DNA of 50,307 bases from Burkholderia sp. Ax-1724 (GCF_011752995.1 NZ_VWWL01000025.1:60523-110829), one strand, 5' to 3'; counted from the stretch's first letter, positions 1-8,004 are shown. Translations and numbers: made by a program. Notes: a model not told the origin generated them from the sequence alone.

Positions 1-460
1 CCGCCACGGCCAGCGCCGGGCCGAGCAGATCGGCGCCGAACGGCGGATCGAGGAACACCACGTCGAACGAGCCGGGCGCGAGACTCGCGGCAAGACGTAG
101 GCCGTCCGCCTCGGCGATTTCGATCGCGCGCGCCGCGAGGCGCTGCTGGTTCGCGCGCAACTGGCCGGCGGCGCGCGCATTGCGCTCCACCATCAGCACG
201 CGCGCCGCGCCGCGCGACGCGGCCTCGAAGCCGAGCGCACCGCTGCCGGCGAACAGATCGAGGCAATGCTGGCCATCCAGACGCTGGCCGAGCCAGTTGA
301 ACAGCGTTTCGCGCACGCGGTCGGGCGTGGGGCGCAAGCCGTCCAGATCGAGCACGGGCAATGGCGTGCGCTTCCAGTCGCCGCCGATGATACGAATGGC
401 GTGCGGCTTGCCGCCTTTGGACGAAGCGCCGGCGGCGCGTGAAGGTGCTAAACGGGGCAT
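1..460 (-). CDS. rsmD: 16S rRNA (guanine(966)-N2)-methyltransferase RsmD, partial
   Basis: RsmD uses S-adenosylmethionine to methylate N2 of G966 of 16S rRNA during 30S assembly in the cytoplasm. About 153 N-terminal residues are visible and the C-terminus lies beyond the left edge. The translation contains the RIIGGDWKR start typical of the family, the RP(T)PDRVRETLFNWL segment, the SAM-binding LDLFAGSGALGFEAASRGA region and the catalytic DPPF motif. The ATG at 458-460 was chosen because it precedes the conserved N-terminal block. The gene is divergent from ftsY, an arrangement common in proteobacteria. Identification is firm. Confidence 0.93.
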   Translation of the reverse strand, partial: MPRLAPSRAAGASSKGGKPHAIRIIGGDWKRTPLPVLDLDGLRPTPDRVRETLFNWLGQRLDGQHCLDLFAGSGALGFEAASRGAARVLMVERNARAAGQLRANQQRLAARAIEIAEADGLRLAASLAPGSFDVVFLDPPFGADLLGPALAVA

Positions 461-597
461 GCGGTTTCTTGCAGTTTCTATGACCTGGTGACGACGCCCG
501 CGACGCGCAGGCGCGCGGACCGGAGCGCCCACGTTACCACAGGGGCGTCCCGCGTCCAGCCTGGCCGATCGGCCGATACGACGCGCCGCGGCTCGCC

Positions 598-606
598 TGA
601 TAAAAT
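598..606 (+). promoter_or_regulatory. candidate extended -10 promoter for ftsY
   Basis: TGATAAAAT fits an extended -10 hexamer (TG-N-TAAAAT) about 100 bases before the ftsY start in the rsmD/ftsY divergent gap. I see no good -35 hexamer, which extended -10 promoters can do without. This is inference from sequence only. Confidence 0.35.
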
Positions 607-707
607 GTGCGGCTGCCAGCGCCTTGCCTTTCGCATCGCGGCGCTGCCCTCCTTCGCCGGTCCCGTGCCGGCTGCGCGCATCGGCGCGCTCTCCAATACG
701 CCAGATC

Positions 708-1874
708 ATGTTCAGTTTTTTCAAACGATTCAAGGGTTCGAAAGAGTCCGATACCGCCGCAGACGAAGCGCAGGCGGCGCAAGACGGCGCGCAGTCCGAA
801 GCCATCGCCCCGCTGCCCGAGGAAGCGGCGCTGCCGCCCGCGGCCGCGACCGTCTTCGAGCCGCAACCGCAGGAAGCGGCCGAGGCCGGCTTTGACGCCG
901 AATTCGAAACCGAATTCGAAGCCGTCGAGGAAACCGTCGAAGTCGTCCCGCCGCCCGTGCAGGACGCGGGCGCGAAGCGCTCCTGGCTCACGCGCCTGAA
1001 AAGCGGGCTGTCGAAAACGAGTTCGAGCCTGACCGGCATCTTCGTTGGCACGAAGATCGACGAGGACCTGTACGAAGAACTCGAAACCGCGCTGCTGATG
1101 TCGGACGCCGGCGTCGAGGCCACCGAATTCCTGCTCGAATCGCTGCGCGAAAAAGTGCGCAGCGAGCGCCTCACCGACCCGCAGCAGGTCAAGACGGCGC
1201 TGCGCACGCTGCTCGTCGCGCTGCTCAAGCCGCTCGAAAAATCGCTGATGCTCGGCCGTGCGCAGCCGCTCGTCATGATGATCGCCGGCGTCAACGGCGC
1301 GGGCAAAACCACGAGCATCGGCAAGCTCGCCAAGCATCTGCAGAGCTTCGACCAGTCGGTGCTGCTCGCCGCCGGCGACACGTTCCGCGCCGCCGCGCGC
1401 GAACAGCTGGCGATCTGGGGCCAGCGCAACAACGTGACCGTGGTCGCGCAGGAAAGCGGCGACCCGGCCGCGGTGATCTTCGACGCGGTCGGCGCCGCGC
1501 GCGCGCGCAAGATCGACGTGATGATGGCCGACACGGCCGGCCGCCTGCCTACGCAACTGCATCTGATGGAAGAGCTGCGCAAGGTGAAGCGCGTGATCGG
1601 CAAGGCGCAGGACGGCGCGCCGCACGAGGTGCTGCTCGTGATCGACGCGAACACGGGCCAGAACGCACTCACCCAGGTCAAGGCGTTCGACGACGCGCTC
1701 GGCCTCACCGGCCTGATCGTCACCAAGCTCGACGGCACCGCGAAGGGCGGCATTCTCGCGGCCATCGCACGGCAGCGGCCGGTGCCGGTGTATTTCATCG
1801 GCGTCGGCGAAAAGGTCGAGGATTTGCAACCGTTCAGCGCCGAGGAGTTTTCGGACGCGTTGCTGGGTGTTTGA
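708..1874 (+). CDS. ftsY: signal recognition particle receptor FtsY
   Basis: FtsY is the membrane-associated SRP receptor GTPase that docks ribosome-nascent chain complexes carrying Ffh at the Sec translocon. The 388-residue product begins with a short basic amphipathic stretch (MFSFFKRF), followed by an acidic Ala/Glu-rich A domain to about residue 85, then the NG domain. The P-loop GVNGAGKTTS lies near residues 194-203, DTAGRLP near 275 and TKLDGTAKGG near 340. The ATG at 708 was preferred over an upstream in-frame start at 624 because MFSFFKRF is the usual membrane-targeting start. It is divergent from rsmD and followed by its own terminator. Confidence 0.97.
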   Translation: MFSFFKRFKGSKESDTAADEAQAAQDGAQSEAIAPLPEEAALPPAAATVFEPQPQEAAEAGFDAEFETEFEAVEETVEVVPPPVQDAGAKRSWLTRLKSGLSKTSSSLTGIFVGTKIDEDLYEELETALLMSDAGVEATEFLLESLREKVRSERLTDPQQVKTALRTLLVALLKPLEKSLMLGRAQPLVMMIAGVNGAGKTTSIGKLAKHLQSFDQSVLLAAGDTFRAAAREQLAIWGQRNNVTVVAQESGDPAAVIFDAVGAARARKIDVMMADTAGRLPTQLHLMEELRKVKRVIGKAQDGAPHEVLLVIDANTGQNALTQVKAFDDALGLTGLIVTKLDGTAKGGILAAIARQRPVPVYFIGVGEKVEDLQPFSAEEFSDALLGV

Positions 1875-1964
1875 GTTGCGCTTGAGTTACGTTTGAGCCG
1901 CGCTTGATCCACACCTGATCCGCGCTCAACCCGTAGCGCGCGGGCGCTTGAGCCCGAAACCAGC

Positions 1965-1995
1965 AAGAGGGCACTCCACGGAGCGCCCTCTTTTC
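1965..1995 (+). terminator. rho-independent terminator after ftsY
   Basis: Arms AGAGGGC and GCCCTCT, with further CTCC/GGAG pairing inside, are followed by TTTTCATTT. The T-rich side lies on the plus strand, so the hairpin serves ftsY rather than the convergent leftward gene. Confidence 0.8.
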
Positions 1996-2059
1996 ATTTC
2001 AACCCGCCGCCGATATGCCGATGCGTCGCTACGCGACATAGAGCCGAAAAGCCGCCGCG

Positions 2060-2704
2060 TCACTCGGCATCGGGTTGCGCACCCGGTGCCGCGCGCGCAA
2101 ACGCATCGAGCTGCATCGCGTGATCGTAGATGCGCTGGATCGTCGGAAACTTCGCCGTGTCGACCTTGAAGCGGTGCGCGTTGAACACCTGCGGAATCAG
2201 ACAGGCATCGGCGAGCGTCGGCGTGTCGCCGAAACACAGCGTGCCGGTACGCGCGTCGCCCGCCAGATGCGTCTCCAGCGTCGCGAAGCCCGCGTCGATC
2301 CAGTGCCGGTACCACGCGTCTTTCGCATCGTCGTCGACGCACAGCGTGTGCTTCAGATAGCGCAGCACGCGCAGATTGTTCAGCGGATGAATCTCGCACG
2401 CGACCTGTAGCGCCACCGAGCGCACATACGCGCGATCGACGGGCGTCTTCGGCAGCAGCGGCGGCTCGGGATGCGTCTCCTCCAGATACTCGATGATCGC
2501 GAGCGACTGCGGCAACACGTCGTTGCCGTCGACGAGCGTCGGCACGATACCGTCCGGATTGACTTTGCGGTATTCGGGCTTCAGTTGCTCGCCGCCGTCG
2601 CGCACGAGGTGCACGGGCACGTAGTCGTACGGCAGGTTCTTCACGTTCAGCGCAATACGCACGCGATACGCCGCCGAGCTACGGAAATAGCTATAGAGCT
2701 TCAT
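2060..2704 (-). CDS. maiA: maleylacetoacetate isomerase (zeta-class GST)
   Basis: This 214-residue cytoplasmic protein is a glutathione-dependent cis-trans isomerase of the zeta GST class. It converts maleylacetoacetate to fumarylacetoacetate, or maleylpyruvate to fumarylpyruvate in gentisate pathways. The N-terminal thioredoxin-like domain shows MKLYSYFRSSAAYRVRIALN, where the SS pair is the glutathione-activating site, and NPDGIVPTLVDG. The C-terminal helical domain contains PLNNLRVLRYL. The ATG at 2704 is preceded by GGAGGA at a good distance. It lies 33 bases downstream of an FAH-family hydrolase on the same strand. The pair would catalyse consecutive isomerase and hydrolase steps of aromatic ring-cleavage product breakdown. 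Confidence 0.92.
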   Translation of the reverse strand: MKLYSYFRSSAAYRVRIALNVKNLPYDYVPVHLVRDGGEQLKPEYRKVNPDGIVPTLVDGNDVLPQSLAIIEYLEETHPEPPLLPKTPVDRAYVRSVALQVACEIHPLNNLRVLRYLKHTLCVDDDAKDAWYRHWIDAGFATLETHLAGDARTGTLCFGDTPTLADACLIPQVFNAHRFKVDTAKFPTIQRIYDHAMQLDAFARAAPGAQPDAE

Positions 2705-2737
2705 GTTGTCTGTCTCCTCCAACCTGCCCGCGAATCG

Positions 2738-3436
2738 TCAGACGACGCGCACGCTGAACTCGCCGAGCCCGTCCACGCCGCCCTTCATCAGATCGCCCTG
2801 TACCACCGCGCCGACGCCCTCGGGCGTACCGGTGAAAATCAGGTCGCCCGGCTGCAACTCGAACAGCGTCGACAGATACGCCACCGTCTCGCCGACCGAC
2901 CAGATCAGCTGCGACACGTCCGAGCGCTGCTTGTCCTCGCCGTTCACCGACAGCCAGATCGCGCCCTTGCCGATATGGCCGACCTTCGAAGCCGAATGGA
3001 TCGGGCCGAGCGGCGCCGAATGATCGAAGCCCTTCGCGGTATCCCACGGACGGCCCAGCTTCTTCGCCTCGCCTTGCAGATCGCGGCGCGTCATGTCGAG
3101 GCCGAGCGCGTAGCCGTACACGTGATCGAGCGCGCTTTCGACGGGGATGTCCTTGCCGCTCCTGCCGATCGCCGCGACCATTTCCATTTCGAAGTGGACG
3201 TTCTTCGTTTGCGACGGATACGGAAATTCGCCGGTCACGCCTGGTGCGACATAGACGACGGCATCGGCCGGCTTCGAGAAGAAGAACGGCGGCTCGCGGT
3301 CCGGGTCATGCCCCATCTCGCGCGCGTGCGCCTCGTAATTGCGCCCCACGCAGTAGATGCGCCGCACCGCGAACTGCTCGCCCGACCCGACGACCGGCAC
3401 CGCGACCTGCGGTGCCGGTGCAAATACGTAACTCAT
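2738..3436 (-). CDS. fumarylacetoacetate hydrolase family protein (probable fumarylpyruvate hydrolase)
   Basis: This 232-residue FAH-fold metal-dependent hydrolase is of the short FAHD1/YcgM/NagK size rather than the roughly 420-residue fumarylacetoacetase. Visible family features are RIYCVGRNYEAHAREMG near the N-terminus, the metal-ligand cluster in NVHFEMEMVAAIG, the GLDMTRRDLQ segment with its conserved Asp, and GDLIFTGTPEGVGAV near the C-terminus. It is the first gene of a two-gene leftward unit with maiA, so the product of the isomerase is its likely substrate. Size favours fumarylpyruvate (gentisate pathway) but acylpyruvase or oxaloacetate decarboxylase activity is possible in this family. 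Confidence 0.85.
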   Translation of the reverse strand: MSYVFAPAPQVAVPVVGSGEQFAVRRIYCVGRNYEAHAREMGHDPDREPPFFFSKPADAVVYVAPGVTGEFPYPSQTKNVHFEMEMVAAIGRSGKDIPVESALDHVYGYALGLDMTRRDLQGEAKKLGRPWDTAKGFDHSAPLGPIHSASKVGHIGKGAIWLSVNGEDKQRSDVSQLIWSVGETVAYLSTLFELQPGDLIFTGTPEGVGAVVQGDLMKGGVDGLGEFSVRVV

Positions 3437-3673
3437 CCCGTTCTCCGTTTTCCGATTGGCTTACGATCCGCGCCGCCGACGCGGCGAGAAGCATCGAGTG
3501 TAACGCGCGGCACGGGCCAATGCGTCCAGGCGCGAGCGCCGAGGCACGGGCTCGGCGCCCCGTTCTTTCTCGCGCGAGCCCCATAGATGCGATACTCATA
3601 CCGAATAGCATCCTTTGAATCAGCTGGCGACCCGCTCCAGTGCGACGCGCCACGCCGCCCGCCCCCTTACCCG

Positions 3674-4651
3674 ATGACCGCCCCGACCGACACCGCTACC
3701 GCCGCCCCCTTCCCCTGCGCCCGCTTCATCAAGGAAATCGGCCGTGGCCCGAACGGCGCCCGCGCGCTGAGCGCCGACGACACCCGCGAACTCTACGCCG
3801 CGATGCTCGACGGCCGCGTGGCCGAACTCGAACTCGGCGCGGTGCTGCTCGCGTATCGCGTGAAAGGCGAGAGCGCCGACGAACTCGCCGCGATGCTGGC
3901 CGCCGCGCATGCGTCGTTCGAGCCGGTGCAATTGCCGCACGGCGCATATCGGCCCGTGTCGATCCCATCCTACAACGGCGCGCGCAAGCAGCCGAACCTC
4001 GTGCCGCTGCTCGCGCTGCTGCTCGCGCGCGAAGGTGTGCCGGTGCTCGTGCACGGCGTCACTGAAGATCCGGGCCGCGTGACGAGCGCCGAAATCTTCG
4101 CGGAGCTGCGGATTCCGCACGCGCAATCACTCGCCGAGATCGAAGACGGTCTCGCCGAGCGCCGCCTCGCATTTGCCTCGATCGACGTGCTCGCGCCGAA
4201 ACTCGCGCATCTGCTCGCGCTGCGCCGGCGCATGGGCGTGCGCAATTCGACGCATACGCTCGTGAAAATCCTGCAGCCGTTCGCGCCCGCGGGGCTGCGC
4301 CTCGTCAACTACACGCATCCGCCATATCGCGACAGTCTCACGCAGCTGTTCAACTCGCATCCCGACGCTGCGCTCGGCGGCGCCCTGCTCGCGCGCGGCA
4401 CCGAGGGCGAGGCGGTCGCGGATACGCGGCGCCAGGTGCAGGTCGACTGGCTGCACGACGGCATCTGCGAAACGCGTCTGCCGCACGAGCGTTCGTCGCC
4501 CGACGCGCCCGAAGTCGAATTGCCCGAAGCGCGCGACGCCGTCACCACGGCCGAGTGGATCGACGCAGTGCTGCGCGGCGAAGCGCCGGTGCCTGGCGCG
4601 ATCGAGCGACAGGTCGAGCTGATCGTCGAGATCGCGAAAACGGCGCGCTGA
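3674..4651 (+). CDS. ybiB: DNA-binding protein YbiB (TrpD2 family)
   Basis: This 325-residue protein belongs to the TrpD2 branch of the anthranilate phosphoribosyltransferase fold. The family keeps the NP-III fold but binds nucleic acid rather than making phosphoribosyl anthranilate. Visible features are FIKEIGRGPNGARALS at the N-terminus, an N-terminal helical domain (ELGAVLLAYRVKGES), SYNGARKQPNLVPLLALLLA, the GRVTSAEIF segment and the long RNSTHTLVKILQPF stretch. The start at 3674 was chosen because the conserved fold begins soon after it. A leuA-like remnant follows 13 bases after the stop. The biological role is poorly known. Confidence 0.88.
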   Translation: MTAPTDTATAAPFPCARFIKEIGRGPNGARALSADDTRELYAAMLDGRVAELELGAVLLAYRVKGESADELAAMLAAAHASFEPVQLPHGAYRPVSIPSYNGARKQPNLVPLLALLLAREGVPVLVHGVTEDPGRVTSAEIFAELRIPHAQSLAEIEDGLAERRLAFASIDVLAPKLAHLLALRRRMGVRNSTHTLVKILQPFAPAGLRLVNYTHPPYRDSLTQLFNSHPDAALGGALLARGTEGEAVADTRRQVQVDWLHDGICETRLPHERSSPDAPEVELPEARDAVTTAEWIDAVLRGEAPVPGAIERQVELIVEIAKTAR

Positions 4652-4664
4652 AACTCGCCGAAAC

Positions 4665-5216
4665 GTGGCAATCGCGCGCGAGGTCTGCGACGCCGTCGCG
4701 CAGACATGGCGGCCCACGCTCGCCGACAAGATGATCGTCAACCTGCCGGCGAGCGTCGAGGCGGCCACGCCGAACGTGTTCGCCGACCAGATCGAGTGGA
4801 TGCACCGCAATCTCGGCTATCGCGACAGCATCGTGCTGTCGGTGCATCCGCACAACGACCGCGGCACCGCGATCGCCGCAGCGGAACTCGCGCTGCTCGC
4901 GGGCGCGGATCGCATCGAAGGCTGCCTGTTCGGCAATGGCGAGCGCACGGGCAATGTCGATCTCGTGCCGCTCGCGATGAATCTCGACGCGCAAGGCATC
5001 GATAGCGAACTCGATTTTTCCGATCTCGCGGCGATCCGGCGAGTGGTGGAGCGTTGCACGCGGATTCCGGTGCCGACACGGCATCCGTATGCGGGCGACG
5101 TGACGATGCGGATCGCCGGGGCAAGGAGCGGCGCGAACGGCGCCGCTACCGGTAATGGCAATGGCAACGACAACGCGACCGAGCGCGACGAGGCCGGCGA
5201 ATGCGTCGCGGCCTGA
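4665..5216 (+). pseudogene. 2-isopropylmalate synthase (leuA) internal fragment
   Basis: The reading frame from a GTG at 4665 gives 183 residues. About residues 5-148 match the middle of 2-isopropylmalate synthase: REVCDAVAQTW, IVNLPASVEAATPNVFADQ, the metal-binding HPHNDRG motif and GCLFGNGERTGNVDLV, ending at RHPYAGDV. The N-terminal catalytic part with the LRDGEQ-type motif is absent, as is everything after the barrel, including the leucine-binding regulatory domain. The last 35 or so residues diverge into Gly/Asn-rich low complexity. The synthase could not work without its N-terminal substrate site, so I call a decayed duplicate. A functional gene is presumably elsewhere. Expression as a short protein behind ybiB cannot be excluded. 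Confidence 0.75.
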
Positions 5217-5484
5217 AGCCGGGTCTCAAGCTGAGTGTGTCGTGAAAGAAGCGGAGTGAATCCGCAGCAGCAGAGCGCGTATCCCGTGCTTCGCTGTGGC
5301 CGCCGACGCGCTCACGAGGCGCATACCGCAAGCCGAGCCGGACCCGACGTGCATCCGACCCGAAGCCCACGCGAGTCCGCGGCATGAGTCCATGCGCGAA
5401 TCAGACGCAAACCCAGCGCGCCCGCAAAACCTGCAAGCCGCTCGCCACATCATGCGAACAAGACGGACGTCGCCGAAAAACGCG

Positions 5485-5868
5485 TCACTCGATCGCGCAG
5501 CGCGTCGCCTGCCAGGCGATCAAACGCCACTGCCCATCTTCCTGCGTATGGATCGCCGTATAGGCAATCGGAAACAGCAGCGCGCCGTTGTTCGCTTCCA
5601 TCTCGATCAGCGCGCGGCCCGTGACGACATACGTTTCGCGCCCGGCCGGCAGCACGTCCTGCGACTGCACCTCGATCTGCCGATAACGGCGGCGCCCCCC
5701 CGTAATCCCGTCGATGAACTGCCGCTTCGTCTCGCGTTTGCCGTTCGTGTGGACATAGCTCACGTTGTCCGCGAGCAGCGTGTCGAGCGACTGCCCGTCG
5801 CCGTCGACCATCGCACGAAAGCGCTCCCGCTCGAGCCCGCGAATCGCTTCGATCATCTTTGCCACCAT
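5485..5868 (-). CDS. NTF2-like (SnoaL/DUF4440-type) protein
   Basis: A 127-residue cytoplasmic protein with the NTF2-like cone fold pattern: an N-terminal helix (MIEAIRGLERERFRAMVDGD), the LDTLLADNVSYVHTNGKRETKRQFI segment, a strand with SQDVLPAGRETYVVTGRALIEM, and a terminal strand with YTAIHTQEDGQWRLIAWQATR. These are typical of DUF4440 and SnoaL-like proteins, which include small isomerases, hydrolases and binding proteins. The ATG at 5868 has AAGGGG at suitable spacing; an upstream in-frame start at 5895 lacks support. It sits 42 bases downstream of the pagL-like gene on the same strand and may be co-transcribed. Substrate unknown. Confidence 0.78.
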   Translation of the reverse strand: MVAKMIEAIRGLERERFRAMVDGDGQSLDTLLADNVSYVHTNGKRETKRQFIDGITGGRRRYRQIEVQSQDVLPAGRETYVVTGRALIEMEANNGALLFPIAYTAIHTQEDGQWRLIAWQATRCAIE

Positions 5869-5910
5869 TGCAGCCCCTTGCACACCGTAGGCCAAAGGCG
5901 GCCACGGTCG

Positions 5911-6474
5911 TCAGAAGTTATATTGCAAATATAGCTGGCTGAAATTTATACCAGGATTCGGCTCTTTGATACCGCCGTTGGAAATATGCTGGAAGCGGTA
6001 GCCCGCAACATATTGCTGATGCGTGCCGAATTGCAGCCCGACGCCCGCCATGTCGGCGAACTGAAACGCGCTGGAAAGCGTGAGGTCGGAAGAAATGCGG
6101 GGACTCGTCAGCAGCCGCACGCCGGCGCCCACCTCGACGAACGGCCGCACCGGGCCCGACATCTTGATGAAGCGGATCACAGGCGTCACGCCAACCTCCC
6201 CGATGTCGCCATGAACGTTGCCTTCGTTGGTGTGCCACCACGCGACGTGCGCCTCGCCGATCAACGCGAAGTGCCAGTCGCCGACCTGCCACCACGTCCA
6301 GTCCGGATCCCACACCATGCCCAGATCGAGCTTCTTGATGTGATGGTCGCCCACCCCGGCCGCCACCTGCACCCCGAACGGGTCGGCGAGCGCCGTACCC
6401 GCCGCCGACATCAGCAGCGCGGCCAGCGTGCCTTTTAGAGTAAACCCACGCAAAACAGTGTTTTTGTTCTTCAC
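5911..6474 (-). CDS. pagL: PagL-type lipid A 3-O-deacylase
   Basis: PagL is an eight-stranded outer-membrane beta-barrel hydrolase that removes the 3-O-linked acyl chain from lipid A. The 187-residue precursor has a signal peptide (residues about 1-30, ending ALA-D), alternating amphipathic strands, and a C-terminal Phe typical of outer-membrane proteins. The catalytic region QHISNGGIK contains the His-X-Ser-Asn signature (His163, Ser165). At the place of the Pseudomonas PagL catalytic Glu, the sequence GIN has Asn177 instead. The start is a GTG at 6474 with weak Shine-Dalgarno support. The gene is divergent from rpoH across an AT-rich gap. Family assignment is strong; activity is less sure because of the Glu change. 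Confidence 0.85.
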   Translation of the reverse strand: MKNKNTVLRGFTLKGTLAALLMSAAGTALADPFGVQVAAGVGDHHIKKLDLGMVWDPDWTWWQVGDWHFALIGEAHVAWWHTNEGNVHGDIGEVGVTPVIRFIKMSGPVRPFVEVGAGVRLLTSPRISSDLTLSSAFQFADMAGVGLQFGTHQQYVAGYRFQHISNGGIKEPNPGINFSQLYLQYNF

Positions 6475-6747
6475 CTTGCACCCGCACTCACGAGCATTGA
6501 AACGATGCGTAACCGTCTGCTTATTCTAAATAAAAACTTAAGAGCGCGGATCGTATGAATAATTGTCTAAATTCGCAATTATTTACTGATAAATAGGAAA
6601 ATATCAGTCGATTATGAGAACCAAGGCTATTGGGTCGGTAACTTCTACGTTCTCTGAACGACAGCGAAATAGGCTGTCTAATAGCTATTAGATAACGAAT
6701 CTCAATAGGATTTCCGGGAACTCAGATGCCCCTACAGCCTCTAAGTA
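6475..6747. other. AT-rich divergent intergenic region, pagL/rpoH
   Basis: No gene is visible here. From about 6520 to 6700 the sequence is far richer in A and T than its surroundings. It holds a perfect 16-bp palindrome at 6677-6692. It must carry the pagL promoter and the upstream part of the rpoH promoter region, but I cannot place convincing -35/-10 pairs. Confidence 0.6.
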
Positions 6748-6774
6748 TTAGCACTCGACAGATCAGAGTGCTAA
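6748..6774 (+). promoter_or_regulatory. CIRCE element (HrcA operator) upstream of rpoH
   Basis: The sequence TTAGCACTC-N9-GAGTGCTAA matches the CIRCE consensus without a mismatch. CIRCE is the operator of the HrcA heat-shock repressor. Its centre is about 75 bases before the rpoH start, so HrcA should repress rpoH transcription. The DNA match is direct; the regulation is inferred from the known HrcA/CIRCE system. Confidence 0.93.
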
Positions 6775-6835
6775 CATCCATCGCTGGAGTCCATCACTGA
6801 ACACGCTATTGTCTGATTCCAAAGGAGTTTCACAC

Positions 6836-7771
6836 GTGAGCCATGCAATGACCCTTCCGAGTACTCTGAGCCCGTCGTCGGCTAAGGCCGCTCCGGCAGG
6901 TGCACTGGCGCTCTCGCATTCCTCGCTGCTGCCCGGCCAACTGGGCAACATCGACGCCTACATCCAGGCCGTCAACCGCATTCCGATGCTGACGCCGACG
7001 GAAGAACGCCAGTTCGCCACCGAGTTTCGCGAGCACGACAACCTCGAATCGGCGCGTCGCCTCGTGCTGTCGCACCTACGCCTCGTCGTGTCGATCGCGC
7101 GCAACTACCTCGGTTACGGGTTGCCGCACGCCGACCTGATCCAGGAAGGCAACATCGGGCTGATGAAAGCCGTCAAGCGCTTCGACCCGGAGCAGAACGT
7201 GCGCCTCGTGTCGTACGCGATGCACTGGATCAAGGCCGAGATCCACGAATACATCCTGCGCAACTGGCGCATGGTGAAGGTCGCCACCACCAAGGCGCAG
7301 CGCAAGCTGTTCTTCAACCTTCGCAGCCACAAGCAGGGCCTCGGCGCGTTCACGCCGGACGAGATCGAAGGTCTCGCCAAGGAACTGAACGTGAAGCGCG
7401 AAGAAGTCGCGGAAATGGAAACGCGTCTGTCGGGCGGCGACATTGCGCTCGAAGGCCAGGTTGAAGACGGCGAAGAGTCGTACGCGCCGATCGCGTATCT
7501 CGCCGACTCGCACAGCGAGCCGACCGCCGTGCTGGCTTCGCGTCAGCGCGACCGGCTGCAAAGCGACGGCATCGCGAGCGCGCTCGAAGCACTCGATCCG
7601 CGCAGCCGTCGCATCATCGAGGCGCGCTGGCTGAAGGTCGAGGACGACGGCTCGGGCGGCTCGACGCTGCACGAACTGGCCGACGAATTCGGCGTATCGG
7701 CCGAGCGTATCCGCCAGATCGAAGCGAGCGCGATGAAGAAGATGCGCGGCGCACTCGCCGAATACACGTAA
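6836..7771 (+). CDS. rpoH: RNA polymerase sigma factor RpoH (sigma-32)
   Basis: RpoH directs RNA polymerase to heat-shock promoters. The 311-residue protein has sigma region 1.2 (NIDAYIQAVNRIPMLTPTEE), region 2 (LVLSHLRLVVSIARNYLGYGL, LIQEGNIGLMKAVKRFDP, YAMHWIKAEIHEYI), the RpoH box QRKLFFNLR near residues 155-163 that distinguishes sigma-32 from other sigma-70 factors, and region 4.2 (FGVSAERIRQIEASAMKKMR). The GTG at 6836 was chosen because AAAGGAG precedes it by about 8 bases. A CIRCE operator upstream suggests HrcA repression. A strong terminator follows at 7860. The gene appears monocistronic. Confidence 0.97.
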   Translation: MSHAMTLPSTLSPSSAKAAPAGALALSHSSLLPGQLGNIDAYIQAVNRIPMLTPTEERQFATEFREHDNLESARRLVLSHLRLVVSIARNYLGYGLPHADLIQEGNIGLMKAVKRFDPEQNVRLVSYAMHWIKAEIHEYILRNWRMVKVATTKAQRKLFFNLRSHKQGLGAFTPDEIEGLAKELNVKREEVAEMETRLSGGDIALEGQVEDGEESYAPIAYLADSHSEPTAVLASRQRDRLQSDGIASALEALDPRSRRIIEARWLKVEDDGSGGSTLHELADEFGVSAERIRQIEASAMKKMRGALAEYT

Positions 7772-7859
7772 AGCCCGCCACGCCGCCGGCTGCGGCCAAT
7801 ACAGCCGATACAGGCTGATACAGCAGCCGGCGCCTCGCACGGGAATCACTTGCTAGTTC

Positions 7860-7893
7860 AAGCCCCGCCCTCGCAAGACGGCGGGGCTTTTTT
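7860..7893 (+). terminator. rho-independent terminator after rpoH
   Basis: Perfect 10-bp arms AAGCCCCGCC and GGCGGGGCTT enclose a 10-base loop and are followed by a run of T. It ends the rpoH transcript. Confidence 0.92.
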
Positions 7894-7936
7894 CATCCTC
7901 ACGCGTTCGCTCTCGCGGCGCGCCCATGCCCGCCGA

Positions 7937-7950
7937 TTCACGATCGTGAA
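7937..7950. promoter_or_regulatory. 14-bp perfect palindrome upstream of the cyd operon
   Basis: TTCACGATCGTGAA is a perfect palindrome of the form TTCAC-N4-GTGAA, the same 5-4-5 geometry as CRP/FNR-family sites such as TTGAT-N4-ATCAA. It lies 213 bases before cydP and 24 bases before a possible -35 (TTGACG at 7975). An operator role is inference. Nothing else gene-like is visible between the rpoH terminator and cydP. Confidence 0.4.
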
Positions 7951-7974
7951 CACTCACCGGCCGCCACGGCTTCC

Positions 7975-8004
7975 TTGACGTATCGCAAGTCAGATAGCAA
8001 TACT
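7975..8004 (+). promoter_or_regulatory. weak candidate promoter for cydPAB
   Basis: TTGACG at 7975-7980 and AATACT at 7999-8004 are separated by 18 bases. The -35 is good and the -10 only moderate. It is placed between the 14-bp palindrome and cydP. The rest of 7894-8162 shows no gene. Confidence 0.3.

Noticed and set aside
534..1829. Long minus-strand open frame (431 codons) opposite ftsY
   Set aside because: Its translation is Arg/His/Gly-rich with no recognisable family and lies wholly opposite a firmly identified gene; typical of high-GC antisense frames.
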